Source: Acrocarpospora phusangensis (GTDB lineage Bacteria > Actinomycetota > Actinomycetes > Streptosporangiales > Streptosporangiaceae). From it: 64,000 nucleotides of DNA. The stretch covers positions 1-64,000 of the forward strand of contig NZ_BOOA01000042.1 in NCBI RefSeq assembly GCF_016862995.1. Direction: 5' to 3'. The translations under genes and the position numbers were made by a program. Shown piece after piece: positions 25,751-35,560 of this stretch (position 1 is its first letter; each line of letters opens with the position of its first letter). The notes under the pieces were generated by a model, which worked only from the letters and a program-made list of their open reading frames with translations, did no database searches and was not told the DNA's origin.

Positions 25751-28700
25751 GTGAGCGAGCCGACGGTCGCCCGGCTGGCCGGTGAGGTCGGGGCCGCCGT
25801 GGAGTCGCTGGCGCCGGTTCTCGCCGACCAGGAGGCGCTCGACCGGTTCGCCCGGGATGAGCTGGGGATCGACGCGCCGCTCGCCTTCGCCGGGCTCGGT
25901 CTCGATCCGGGCGTGATCGGGGCGGTGTCGTCCGCGCTGGACGCGCTCGCCGAGGCGCTGGACGAGGACGAGCCCGACCCGTCGCGGGTGCTGCTGAGCG
26001 CGGGCGCCCTCGTCGCCGTCGTGGCCGTCGCGATCGGGAACGTCGTCACCGCGGCGCGGCAGGCGGCCGAAGGCCAGGATCCCGGTTTCGCCGACGCGAC
26101 GCGGCTGGCCGAGACGCTGCCGCGGCGGCTGCTCGACTGGCTCGTCGTCGAACAGCTGGAGGAGCGGGTTCCGGCGGTCGTGGACGCGCTGCGGGTGCTC
26201 GGCGTGGTGGAGGTCGAGCCGGTTCCGCCCGATCCGCCGTCGTTCACCACCGAGCACATCCGCCGGGCGATCCATCCGCGGGTGCTGGTGACGCTGGTCA
26301 CCGATCCGGAGCGGTGGTGGCGGGAGGCGTACGGGTGGGGCGGGGAGGAGCCCCGGCTGGAGGTGCTGCTGCGGCGGCTCTTCGACCTCGGCGTGTCCCT
26401 GGGGCTGCCGGTCGAGCTGGCGGGGGAGGATCTGGGGCGGCTGGAGCGGTTCGCGTCGGCCGTGCCCGATTTGGACGAGGTCGATCCGCCGCTCGCGCTC
26501 CGGCTGCCGCTGGTGGATCTCCGGGACGGGGACGACGGGCTGGAGATCGGGGTCGCGCTGACGCACCTGCCCGCGGATCCGGGGGATCCCGCGGTCCAGG
26601 AGGGGCTCGCGCTGGTGCCGTACGCGGCGGGTAGCGCGGGGGTCGAGGTGCCCCTCGGGGAGTCGGGGGATTGGGTGGTGTCGTTCGCGGCCAGTCTGGA
26701 CGCCTCCGGCGGGATCGGGCTGGTGGCGCGGCCCGGGCGGGGCATCGAGGCGCTCGCCGATCTGGACGGGACCGGGGCGTCGGCCGCCGGGCGGATCCGG
26801 GTGGCGTTCGGGCGGGTGGAGAGCGCCGACGAGCTGGCCCTGCTGCGGTTCGGTGACGGGGCCGGGGTCTTCGTGACGGCGGTGGGGGTCGCCGCGTCCG
26901 CGGAGTTCGAGGCCGGGGCGCCGCCGGAGTTGCGGGTCGAGTTCGCGGTGAAGCAGGCCGTCCTGCGGGTGGCGGTGGGGGAGTCGGACGGGTTCCTGCG
27001 CAGTGCCGTACCGGATCTGCGGCTCGTGGTGGATGCCGGGTTCGGGTTCTCCAGCCGGCGTGGGGCGTACTTCGTCGGCGGGGCGGGGCTGGAGGTGACG
27101 GTTCCGCTCGGGCTCGAACTCGGGCCGGTCGCCGTCGAGAGGGTCACCGTCCGGGTCGCCGCGCGGACGGACGGGCTCGTCGCTGACGCGGGGGCGGCGG
27201 TGTCGCTGCGGCTCGGCCCGTTCACGGCGGTCGTGGACGGCATGGGCGTACAGGTGCGGATGCTGGAGGCGGCGGCCGGCAATCTCGGGCCCGTCGACGC
27301 GGAGGTGGGGTTCAGGCCGCCGAACGGCATCGGACTCGCCATCGAGACCCCGGCCGTGTCGGGTGGCGGATTCCTGGCGCTCGACCCCGAAGCCGGCCGG
27401 TACGCGGGCGTCTTCGAGCTGACCATCGTCGAGACGGTCTCGGTCAAGGTGATCGGGCTCGTCACCACCAAGCTGCCCGACGGCAGCCCCGGCTTCGCGC
27501 TCCTGCTCGTCATCACCGCCGACGGCTTCACCCCGGTGCAGCTCGGCATGGGGTTCGTGCTCACCGGGATCGGCGGCCTGATCGCGCTCAACCGCACCAT
27601 CGACGTGGAGGCGGTGCGGGCCGGGCTGAGCAGCGGCGTCCTGGACTCGGTGCTGTTCGCGAAGGACCCGGTGGCGAACGCGGGGCGGATCATCCAGACC
27701 CTGGACCGGATCTTCCCGCTCGCGCCGGATCGGCTGCTCATCGGCCCGCTGGCCGAGATCGGCTGGGGCAGCCCGCCGGTGGTCAAGATCAGGCTCGCGC
27801 TGCTGCTGGAGATCCCCCAGCCGGTGCGTGCCGTGCTGCTCGCCGCGCTGGCGCTGACGCTGCCCGATCCGGATCAGCCGGTCGTCGAACTGCACGTGGA
27901 CGCCATCGGGGTCCTCGATCTCGGCCGGGGCGAACTGGCCCTGGACGCGTCGCTGCATCACTCTCGGCTGTGGAAGTTCACGCTCACGGGCGACCTGGCG
28001 CTGCGGCTCAACTGGGGCAGCGACCCGACGTTCCTGATGTCCGTCGGCGGGTTCCATCCGCGCTTCACCCCGCCCGCCGGGCTGCGGGCCCTCGAGCGGC
28101 TGACGTTCAGCCTCTCCGGCGGCGACAACCCGCGGATCCGGTTCGAGACCTATCTGGCGATCACCTCGAACACCATCCAGCTGGGCGCGAAAGTCAGCGT
28201 ACGCGCCGAGGCGGGCGGGTTCGGCGTGGACGGCGGCGGGGCCTTCGACGCGCTCGTGCAGTGGGCGCCGTTCGGCCTCGACGTGCTCTTCGAAGCGTGG
28301 ATCAAGATCTTCACTCCGGCGGGCACGCTCTGTTCGGCCCGGCTCGCGCTGGAGGTCACGGGGCCGCAGCCGTGGCATGTGGTCGGGACCGTGCGGTTCT
28401 CGGTGCTGTGGTTCACCGTCGAGGCGGGCGTGGACTTCACAGTGGGCGATCCGCTGGAGCCGGTCGCGCAGGCGGCGGTCGACCTGCTGGACCTGCTGTG
28501 GAAGGAACTGAGCCGGCCCGCCAGCTGGTCGGCCGCGCTGCCCGCGCATGTCTCGCCCGGGGTCACGCTCGCCGCGTCGGGTACGCCCTCGGAGGAGGTC
28601 GTGCATCCCCTGGCCGAGGTGACCGTCCGGCAGAAGGTCGCGCCGCTCGGCACCACCGTCACCCGGGTCGGCGTGCATCGGCCGCTCGCCGGTCCGCGGA

Positions 28701-29056
28701 GCTACGACCTCGACCTCGACCTGGGGGGCGGCGCGGGGCTCACCGCCGTGCCGCTGCACGAGCAGTTCGCCCGGGCCCAGTTCACCGAGATGAGCGAGGA
28801 CGAGAAGCTCACCGCGCCGTCGTTCGCGCTGCTGCCGGCGGGCGTCGCGTTCCGGCCGGACGCCGCCCGCGCGCTGCCCGTGGATCGTGTCGCCGCGACC
28901 GACCTGGTCTTCGAGACCCTGGACCTCGTCGATCTCTCGGCGGAAATCTCCGAGCCGCCTCCGGGCGTCGGCGGGGCCGACCTCCTGCGGGCCGAGCGGG
29001 ACGCGCTCAGCGCTCTCTCCGGCGGGCTCGCGGGCCTGGCGGTGGTGCCGTCGTGA
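25751..29056 (+). CDS. Giant beta-rich protein, DUF6603-like
   Basis: An 1101-residue protein without signal peptide or membrane anchors. Residues 1-190 are helical; about 240-1000 alternate hydrophobic and polar residues in long strands, as in an extended beta structure. The region around residues 590-880 (FVLTGIGGLIALNRTIDVEA, LIGPLAEIGWG, GGFHPRFTPP, DNPRIRFETYLAITSNT) resembles what I recall as the DUF6603 domain, a family of unknown function found in large bacterial proteins. No catalytic motif is seen. GTG 25751 starts one base after the previous stop, and its own stop overlaps the next GTG (GTGA), so it is translated as part of the operon. Structural or scaffold role is inferred. Confidence 0.75.
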   Translation: MSEPTVARLAGEVGAAVESLAPVLADQEALDRFARDELGIDAPLAFAGLGLDPGVIGAVSSALDALAEALDEDEPDPSRVLLSAGALVAVVAVAIGNVVTAARQAAEGQDPGFADATRLAETLPRRLLDWLVVEQLEERVPAVVDALRVLGVVEVEPVPPDPPSFTTEHIRRAIHPRVLVTLVTDPERWWREAYGWGGEEPRLEVLLRRLFDLGVSLGLPVELAGEDLGRLERFASAVPDLDEVDPPLALRLPLVDLRDGDDGLEIGVALTHLPADPGDPAVQEGLALVPYAAGSAGVEVPLGESGDWVVSFAASLDASGGIGLVARPGRGIEALADLDGTGASAAGRIRVAFGRVESADELALLRFGDGAGVFVTAVGVAASAEFEAGAPPELRVEFAVKQAVLRVAVGESDGFLRSAVPDLRLVVDAGFGFSSRRGAYFVGGAGLEVTVPLGLELGPVAVERVTVRVAARTDGLVADAGAAVSLRLGPFTAVVDGMGVQVRMLEAAAGNLGPVDAEVGFRPPNGIGLAIETPAVSGGGFLALDPEAGRYAGVFELTIVETVSVKVIGLVTTKLPDGSPGFALLLVITADGFTPVQLGMGFVLTGIGGLIALNRTIDVEAVRAGLSSGVLDSVLFAKDPVANAGRIIQTLDRIFPLAPDRLLIGPLAEIGWGSPPVVKIRLALLLEIPQPVRAVLLAALALTLPDPDQPVVELHVDAIGVLDLGRGELALDASLHHSRLWKFTLTGDLALRLNWGSDPTFLMSVGGFHPRFTPPAGLRALERLTFSLSGGDNPRIRFETYLAITSNTIQLGAKVSVRAEAGGFGVDGGGAFDALVQWAPFGLDVLFEAWIKIFTPAGTLCSARLALEVTGPQPWHVVGTVRFSVLWFTVEAGVDFTVGDPLEPVAQAAVDLLDLLWKELSRPASWSAALPAHVSPGVTLAASGTPSEEVVHPLAEVTVRQKVAPLGTTVTRVGVHRPLAGPRSYDLDLDLGGGAGLTAVPLHEQFARAQFTEMSEDEKLTAPSFALLPAGVAFRPDAARALPVDRVAATDLVFETLDLVDLSAEISEPPPGVGGADLLRAERDALSALSGGLAGLAVVPS

Positions 29057-31329
29057 CCGGCGTCCGGCGCAGCTTCCTGCCCTGGTACCGGACGGGGTAC
29101 GCGGCGGCGCTGACCGGCCCGCCGCCCGCCGGGTCCGGGCGGGCCCCCGTACCGGCCGGGGTGCGGCTGCGGGACGACGGCGGGCGCGGGCGGGTGGCCG
29201 TGCCGATGGTGCTGGCCGGGCCCGGGGACGTCGTCGGCATCGACCCGCGCGAGGTCGGCCGCCTGGAGCCGTACGACGGGTGCCCGGACGCGGAGCCGTC
29301 CTACTTCCCGTACGTGGAGTTCGCCAGCCCCGACCTGCCGTGGCGGTTCACTCCCGACGGCGTACGGTCGGCTCCGCTGCCCGGTGGACAGGCGACCCGC
29401 GAATGGGTACGCCCCTGGCTCGCGCTCGTCGTCGTCCCCGCCGAGCGGGCCACCCTGACCGTGGCGGAGTCCGGGGGGACGCCGGTCCTGCGCTGCCCCG
29501 GCGCCGAACTGCCCGACCCCGGCGAGGTGTGGGCGTGGGCGCACGTCCAGGTGACCCACGACGTGGGCGACCCCGTGACGGCCGGCGCCGCGGTGGCCCG
29601 GCTGATCTGCCCGCGACGGCTGGCGGGCGGGGTCCGGTACCTCGCCTGCGTCGTGCCCGCGTACGCGGCCGGGCGGGACGCGGTCGTCCCCGGGCCCGAC
29701 GCCGACCCGCTCGCGCCCGCGTGGGGCGGCGACGGCGACGTCTCGCTGCCCGCCTACGTCCAGTGGACGTTCACGACCGGTCCCGGCGGCTCGTTCGAGT
29801 CGCTGGTACGGCGCCTGCGCCCCAGGCGGCTGCCGTCCACGTCCGGTTCGCGCCCACTCGCGGTCGGCGCGCCCGGCTGGGGAGCGCGGGCGGGGTCGGC
29901 GGACGCCGAAGCCGGCATGCAGGGCGCGTTGCGGCCGGTCGGCGTGAACGAACCGCCGATGGCCGACGACGTCCTCGCCGAGTCACTGCGTACGGCGGTG
30001 AGCCGGTCAGGGCCCGGGGTCGAGCTGCGGCCTCCCCTCTACGGCCAGGACTACCAGCACGGCCGCAGCGCCCTGGCCCCCAGCGGTCAGGGCTGGCTGG
30101 ACACGCTCAACACCGACCCCCGGCGGCGTGTCGCGGCCGGCCTGGCCGCCTGGGCGGTGGCCGTCAACCAGGAAGAACTCGTCGACACGGCCTGGTCCCA
30201 GCTAGCGACCTCCCGCCCCCGCCCGACCAGCCCTCCGCCCGACCGTATTACCGACTCTCCTACTGGCCATATCACGGGCAGTATGAGCAGCCGGATGTCC
30301 GGCCCGGCGGCACCCACCGCCGGGCCGGACCCGGCACTCGCCGCCGCGGTCGCGGGTTCGCTCGCCGACCGGCACGGAATCCCGGTCACCACGACACCAC
30401 CCGCGTCCGAAGGTTTCGCGCCGTACTATCCGGGACCGGCTTACGCGCTGCTGCGCGGCATCGCCCCCGAATGGATCCTCCCCGCGGTCGGCGACCTGCC
30501 CCTCGACACGGTCGCCCTCGCCGAGACCAACCAGGCATTCGTCGAAAGCTTCCTCGTCGGCCTCAACCACGCCCTGGCCAGGGAACTCCAGTGGCGGCGC
30601 TACCCGGTCCGTGCGGACGGCACCTTCTTCGACGTCTTCTGGGGCGGAGCGTCCGCGCATCGACTCCCGGCCCTCGCCGGCTGGAACGCCGACGACGCCC
30701 TCGGCTCACACAGCGGCCCCGGCGACCAGATCGTGCTGGTCCTGCGCGGCGCCCTGCTGCGCCGCTTCCCCACGGCCACCATCTACCTGTCCCGTACGGC
30801 CGCCAGCACCGAAGAACTCCTCCTGCCCGCCTTCTCCGGCCGGATCGGCCCGGACACCACCTTCCTCGGCTTCCCCCTCACCACCGCGGCCGCGACGGAG
30901 CCACCCCCAGCCGGAACCACCCCCTGGACCGTCATCATCCAGGAGTCCGTCAGCCACACCCGCTTCGGCCTCGACGACCCACCCACCGAACCAGTCGATC
31001 AGCCCATCCCGGCCCCCGCGGACCCACCCGCCGATCCGGTGAATCCACCCGTTCCGAACCCCGCGGACGACCAGGTGTCAGCGGAACCCCCGCAGTCCTG
31101 GCAGGACCTCGACTGGTCGCACCCCCACCTCGCCGACCGTACGCACGTCCCCATGGCCGGGCCGCTCGCCGGTGTCACCCTGCCCGCCGCCCGGGGTTCC
31201 GCGGCGACCGCGACATGGGCGCTCGACGCCGCGCAGACGGCGGTCGCGGTCCAGCAGCCGGCGTTCCGGGTGCGTATCCCGCTGGCGTTGTGGCTGACGC
31301 CGCCACCAGAACCGGAGCAGCCGTCGTGA
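29053..31329 (+). CDS. Uncharacterised 758-residue operon protein
   Basis: No named family recognised. It begins VTGVRRSFLPWYRTGYAAAL; an N-terminal half (to about 385) carries EPSYFPYVEFASPDLPWRF and WVRPWLALVVVP. A low-complexity linker rich in Pro, Thr and Ser follows (about residues 387-430) and is encoded by DNA of visibly lower GC than the surroundings. The C-terminal half has FLVGLNHALARELQWRRYP, GDQIVLVLRGALLRRFP and WTVIIQESVSHTRFGLD, blocks that I recall in large hypothetical proteins of unrelated bacteria. GTG 29053 overlaps the preceding TGA. A second Pro-rich linker (about 650-685) is also present. Cytoplasmic; probably a structural partner of its neighbours. Confidence 0.72.
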   Translation: MTGVRRSFLPWYRTGYAAALTGPPPAGSGRAPVPAGVRLRDDGGRGRVAVPMVLAGPGDVVGIDPREVGRLEPYDGCPDAEPSYFPYVEFASPDLPWRFTPDGVRSAPLPGGQATREWVRPWLALVVVPAERATLTVAESGGTPVLRCPGAELPDPGEVWAWAHVQVTHDVGDPVTAGAAVARLICPRRLAGGVRYLACVVPAYAAGRDAVVPGPDADPLAPAWGGDGDVSLPAYVQWTFTTGPGGSFESLVRRLRPRRLPSTSGSRPLAVGAPGWGARAGSADAEAGMQGALRPVGVNEPPMADDVLAESLRTAVSRSGPGVELRPPLYGQDYQHGRSALAPSGQGWLDTLNTDPRRRVAAGLAAWAVAVNQEELVDTAWSQLATSRPRPTSPPPDRITDSPTGHITGSMSSRMSGPAAPTAGPDPALAAAVAGSLADRHGIPVTTTPPASEGFAPYYPGPAYALLRGIAPEWILPAVGDLPLDTVALAETNQAFVESFLVGLNHALARELQWRRYPVRADGTFFDVFWGGASAHRLPALAGWNADDALGSHSGPGDQIVLVLRGALLRRFPTATIYLSRTAASTEELLLPAFSGRIGPDTTFLGFPLTTAAATEPPPAGTTPWTVIIQESVSHTRFGLDDPPTEPVDQPIPAPADPPADPVNPPVPNPADDQVSAEPPQSWQDLDWSHPHLADRTHVPMAGPLAGVTLPAARGSAATATWALDAAQTAVAVQQPAFRVRIPLALWLTPPPEPEQPS

Positions 31330-31345
31330 TCGCAGGGGAGCCGTG

Positions 31346-32413
31346 ATGTTCGAGCACGTGCGCGAAGTGCTGCTGCGGGCGGTCGGCCGTGCCAGGGCCG
31401 CGGTCGAGGCGGCGGTCGCCGCCAGGGACGCCGCGGTGGGGGTGGTCGAGGCCCGGCAGGGGGACCTGGCCCGGCGCCGGGCGCAGGTCTCCGTCGCCGA
31501 CGGCGAGGTCTCCGCCGCGGAACAGCGGAGACAGGCGGCCCAGGCGGTCCTCGACACGCGCGACGCCGAGGCGGCCGGGGCGCGTACGGCCCTCGCCGAG
31601 GCTCAGCGCAGGCTGGCCGAGCATCTTGCCGACGAGCCGGTCGACGGGCCCGTCATCGGCCGTCCTGATCCGATCAGGGTGGCGTGGAACCGGCAGCGGA
31701 CCAGGCTCGTCAAGGCCGTCAACGACGCCACGGCCGCCGTGGCGAGCGCGGACGCCGCCGTGTCCGCCGCGGCGGCGGACGTGCGGACCGCGGCGGCGGG
31801 TGTCGGGGCGGCGCTGGCCGTGGCGGAGCAGGCCCGGCAGCAGGAGAACGCCGCCCAGCTGGCGCTCATCGCCGCCCGCGCCGCCCTCCAGACGGCCGAG
31901 GCCGGGATCCCGTCGGCCAAGGCGGCGGTGGAAGCCGCCTCCGCCCGAGTCGACGCGCTCGACGACCGGGCCGCGAGGCTCGTCGCCGAACCTCTCGACC
32001 GGCCTGACCTGGAGCGTGCCGCGGACGCCGAACTGGCCGACCTGCTCGATACCCTCACGCGCAGGCACGCCACCCTGGCCCAGCGGGCCGAGGCCGTCGC
32101 CGCGAGGACGGAGTCGTACCGGTCGGTGGACGAAACCGTTGACGTGCTGGCGGCGCTCGGCGCGGACGCCCGGCCGTCCGTGCCCTCACTCGTCGTGGCG
32201 ATCGACGCTCTCGTACGCGCGAACGCCGCACAGCGCCCCCAGCCGGCCGCTGATCGCCGGGACGACCTCACAGGCCCGCACGCCGAGCTGACGGCCCGGC
32301 TCGCGGACATCCTGGCGGGCGTCGCCGCGGCACGGGCCGCACGCGACGCGGCCGTCACCGCGCGGGCCCGCGCCGTCCAGGCCCTCGCCACCCATCAGCG
32401 CAGGAGGATCTGA
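31346..32413 (+). CDS. Alanine-rich coiled-coil protein
   Basis: A 355-residue protein made almost entirely of heptad-like Ala/Glu/Arg/Val helices (about residues 5-110, 125-230 and 310-350), i.e. a long coiled coil with two breaks (one at PVDGPVIGRPDPIR). No enzymatic motif, signal or membrane segment. ATG 31346 is chosen because GGGGAG ends five bases before; GTG 31343 is too close. The stop overlaps the next ATG by one base (TGATG). In context it is likely a scaffold or rod linking the giant proteins; the neighbours on both sides of it also contain coiled coils. Confidence 0.75.
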   Translation: MFEHVREVLLRAVGRARAAVEAAVAARDAAVGVVEARQGDLARRRAQVSVADGEVSAAEQRRQAAQAVLDTRDAEAAGARTALAEAQRRLAEHLADEPVDGPVIGRPDPIRVAWNRQRTRLVKAVNDATAAVASADAAVSAAAADVRTAAAGVGAALAVAEQARQQENAAQLALIAARAALQTAEAGIPSAKAAVEAASARVDALDDRAARLVAEPLDRPDLERAADAELADLLDTLTRRHATLAQRAEAVAARTESYRSVDETVDVLAALGADARPSVPSLVVAIDALVRANAAQRPQPAADRRDDLTGPHAELTARLADILAGVAAARAARDAAVTARARAVQALATHQRRRI

Positions 32414-35400
32414 TGCGGCCACGCGACTACGACCCGGCCGAGGATCCCGGTGTCTACCTGGACGCGCTGGAAGAGTGGGAGGAGCGCCAGACCCAGCTGG
32501 TGGCCGCCGTGGACGCCGCCGACACGGCGGTGGTGGCGGCCGAACGGTCCCTCGCCACGCTGGAGGGCATCGCCGACCGGCTTGGCCGGCTGCTCCAACC
32601 GCTGGCCCGGGACCGGGACGCGCTCGCCGCGAACGACACCCGGCTCGCCGTATTGGCCGCCGAACTCGATGAGATCTCGGGGCTGCTCGCCGACTACACC
32701 GCCGCACGCGAACTGGCCACCACCCGGCTGCTCGGCGGCCCGGCGGCGGAGACGCCGCTCGTCCTGCTGCCCCTGCGGCTCCAGACCCGCTGGCTCGACG
32801 ACGGCCTGCATGTGCGGATTTATCCTGACGAACTGAGTGTCGACACCCACGACCCGACGCTCACCGCCGAGGAGTCCCGCTGGGCCGGGCACTACTGGCA
32901 GGTGCGTTCCGGCGCGGTCGAGGCGGACCCCGAGGAGACCTGGCGGCAACTCGTCCGCCGGTTCGGCCCAACCCGGGCCGCCTGGCTGGTCGACGTCGCC
33001 CGGCCGGACGGCGACGGCGGAACGCCGCGTCCCGGGCCGCTGCCACGTCCGGCCCTGGCCCGGCTGCTGCCGGACAGGTTCGCCGTGGTCGCCTTCGCCG
33101 GCGGAACACCCCTGGACATGGCACCGGCCGGAGCGCCCGCCCGCTATGTCACCTGGTCCTCGCAGGTCCCGCCCGACCTGGAACTCGCCGTCGACGACGC
33201 CCCGGGAGCGGCTTGGTGGAACGACCTCACGGCGGCCCACGCCAACGGCATGGCGGTACGGCTGAACCCGCCCCCCGGCCGCGGGCCGATCGACACGCTG
33301 GTCGCGGTCGGCCTCCGCGGCGTACGGCCGGACGCTCCCGCGGCGGACGTGCTCACGGCGCTGGTGGCCGCGCACGCGGTATCGGCCGGAGCGGAACTCC
33401 TCGCCGACGACACCCCCACGAACAACGCGGAGGCCCTGCGCTCCGCCCACAGCCCCCAAGCCCAGGAACGAGCCGCCCGCGCGGTCCGCGACGCCATCCT
33501 GGACTCACCCCTCGGGGAGCCGATCACGACTGACGTCCACGCGCTCCAGGAGGCGGCATCCGAGCCGTCCGGGGAAGAACGGGTCACGGCTGACGGCCGC
33601 GCGGTACTCGAGCCATCCGGGGAAGAACCGGTCATGCCTGACGGCCGCGCGCTAGGCGAACCGTCCGGGGAAGAACCGGTCATGCCTGACGGCCGCGCGC
33701 TAGGCGAACCGTCCGGGGAAGAACCGGTTACGCCTGACGGCCGCGCGCTAGGCGAACCGTCCGGGGGAGAACCGGTCACCGTCGATGACGCACCCGGCTC
33801 GCGTGGAGAAGGGCCGGCGCCCGGCGACGCCGTGCTCGGCTCGTCCGCAGGCGCGGCCAGGACCGCGGCCGCACGGCTCTCAGGGGCCCTCGGTGTTCCC
33901 GTTCGCGCGTTCGCCGGGCTCGCCGGGGCGGACGCCGGCCGAGACAGCGTGCCTGACGCGGTTCGCCTGCTCGTCGGGCTGGGGACCCAGGGCGCGCTGC
34001 GCCGCTCGCTCGGCGCGGACGACGCCTGGCCACTCGTCCGCCCGGACGGCCCTTTCCCCGCTTTCCGGGTAGGCCGGCAGCCCTACGGCGTGCTGCCGGT
34101 GACAGCTCCCGGACGCTGGGCCGCTGACGCCGGAGAGACCACGGCCGCGCTCGAACCGTGGCTGCGCGAGTGGGGCGCCGCGACCGGCCCGGCGATCGCG
34201 ACCGACCCGGGCGCGCCGCCCCGGCCCGTCGGCGGCGGCCCGGCCCGTACCGAGTCCGAGGACCTGGACGACTTGCTGATCGAGTCGGCCTCCTCGCTGC
34301 GCTGGCTCCCGGAAGCGGCGGACGGGCGCGGTTACGACGGCCTGGACGCGCTCGTCGGTCCCGCGGACGGCGTGGCCGCCCCGGCCGAGGCGCTCATCAC
34401 GCTGGCGGACACCCCTGCGGCCGACCTGCCCGCACTGCCCGAACAGGTCCGAGCCGGCTCGCTGCTCGCCCGGATCGCGGTCGCCGCCAAACGGGCCGCA
34501 CCGGCCGAAGCCGCCGTCGATACCGCGGTCGACACCGCACTGCGGACCCTCGCCAGCACCGGTCGCGAGCGACTGGCCCGCACGCTCTGCGAACTGCTCG
34601 ACGCGGCGTCGCACCGGTTCGACGCCTGGGTGACGGCTGCCGCCGCCGAACGGCTGACCGCCCAGCGGGCGGCGCATCCCGGCGAGACCGTCGTCGGCGC
34701 CGTCGGCTGGCTCACCGGCGTCGCGCCGCGCACCCAGCCGCGTTCGCTCGGCCACCTGCACGCCCCCTCCGTCGGGCACGCGGCGACCGCCGCCGTCCTG
34801 CGGTCGGCCTTCCTCGGCGAGCGCCGCAAGGCCTGGGCGGCTCGGGTCGAGGTCGCCGCCGCCGAGGTCGCCGCGTTGCGCGCCCACTTAGGCTCGCCGA
34901 TGCTCCCGCCCGCGGAGCGGCACAGCGTCCTCATCCTGCTCCGCGGCGCGGAGGCGTACCTGCGGGTGGCGGAGGACGGCGCGCGGCGGCTCGCGCCGCT
35001 CGGCCCGGAGTCGGAGCGGCGGCTGCCGCTGGCCGTGGACCTGTCGTCGCGGCGGCTGCGCGGCGCGTTGCGGGTGCTCGCGGCCGTACGCTCCGGGCAG
35101 CCGCTCGCCGCGGTCCTCGGGCACGGCTTCGAACGCGCCCTCGCCGACGCCGGCCTGCTCCACCACCTCGCGCCGTTCCGCAAACTCACCCGCTTCCGCA
35201 CCGGTACGGCACTGGAGGCGCTGGAACTCGAACGCGACCGGCGCAGGGCCGTACTGGCCGCCTCAAAGACTCGCCTCGCCGAGTTGCGGCAGACGGCCGA
35301 ACAGGCCCGCGCGCGGCTCGACGCCGCCGAACAGGCACTGCGAGCCGCGCAGGCCCGCCTGGACGCCGCCGACCTGCGGTACGCCCCCGCCGCCGACCTC

Positions 35401-35517
35401 GAACAGCGGATCGCCGCCGCGAACGCCACCATCCAGCAGCGCGCCCAGGAACTGGCCCAAGCCGAAGCCGCCCGGCCGGCCGGAAGCCGCACCCAGTTCC
35501 GCGTGACCCTGCCCTGA
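32413..35517 (+). CDS. Giant coiled-coil/linker protein with 16-residue tandem repeats
   Basis: A 1034-residue protein of unknown function. Order of parts: coiled coil (about 15-110); a globular region with VRIYPDELSVDTHDP near residue 137; a linker with five 16-residue repeats (384-463, EPSGEEPVMPDGRALG); a globular region with FRVGRQPYGVLPVTAP near 551; a helical stretch; and a C-terminal coiled coil (about 930-1025). The YPDE-SVDTH and GRQPYGVLPVT blocks recall other large uncharacterised bacterial proteins, but I know no assigned function. The two coiled coils at opposite ends would suit a bridging element. Start overlaps the previous stop. Confidence 0.75.
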   Translation: MRPRDYDPAEDPGVYLDALEEWEERQTQLVAAVDAADTAVVAAERSLATLEGIADRLGRLLQPLARDRDALAANDTRLAVLAAELDEISGLLADYTAARELATTRLLGGPAAETPLVLLPLRLQTRWLDDGLHVRIYPDELSVDTHDPTLTAEESRWAGHYWQVRSGAVEADPEETWRQLVRRFGPTRAAWLVDVARPDGDGGTPRPGPLPRPALARLLPDRFAVVAFAGGTPLDMAPAGAPARYVTWSSQVPPDLELAVDDAPGAAWWNDLTAAHANGMAVRLNPPPGRGPIDTLVAVGLRGVRPDAPAADVLTALVAAHAVSAGAELLADDTPTNNAEALRSAHSPQAQERAARAVRDAILDSPLGEPITTDVHALQEAASEPSGEERVTADGRAVLEPSGEEPVMPDGRALGEPSGEEPVMPDGRALGEPSGEEPVTPDGRALGEPSGGEPVTVDDAPGSRGEGPAPGDAVLGSSAGAARTAAARLSGALGVPVRAFAGLAGADAGRDSVPDAVRLLVGLGTQGALRRSLGADDAWPLVRPDGPFPAFRVGRQPYGVLPVTAPGRWAADAGETTAALEPWLREWGAATGPAIATDPGAPPRPVGGGPARTESEDLDDLLIESASSLRWLPEAADGRGYDGLDALVGPADGVAAPAEALITLADTPAADLPALPEQVRAGSLLARIAVAAKRAAPAEAAVDTAVDTALRTLASTGRERLARTLCELLDAASHRFDAWVTAAAAERLTAQRAAHPGETVVGAVGWLTGVAPRTQPRSLGHLHAPSVGHAATAAVLRSAFLGERRKAWAARVEVAAAEVAALRAHLGSPMLPPAERHSVLILLRGAEAYLRVAEDGARRLAPLGPESERRLPLAVDLSSRRLRGALRVLAAVRSGQPLAAVLGHGFERALADAGLLHHLAPFRKLTRFRTGTALEALELERDRRRAVLAASKTRLAELRQTAEQARARLDAAEQALRAAQARLDAADLRYAPAADLEQRIAAANATIQQRAQELAQAEAARPAGSRTQFRVTLP
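33562..33801 (+). repeat. 48-bp in-frame tandem repeat, five units
   Basis: Units begin at 33562, 33610, 33658, 33706 and 33754. Units 2-4 are almost identical at DNA level (unit 3 equals unit 2 apart from third-position changes at the ends; unit 4 differs by a T for C and an ACG for ATG); unit 1 and unit 5 have drifted. Each encodes EPSGEEPV(M/T)PDGRALG. The period is a multiple of three, so copy number can change without frameshift. It is a recent expansion in an acidic linker. Confidence 0.9.
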
Positions 35518-35560
35518 CCCTGATTCCGGACCCCGATTTCGACGTGACGGAGGCCAGCCC

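Noticed and set aside
24508-28759. Two minus-strand frames over 1000 codons across the giant-protein operon
   Set aside because: Ser/Thr/Pro- or Arg/Gly/Gln-rich sequences without domains; explained as mirrors of plus-strand codon bias.
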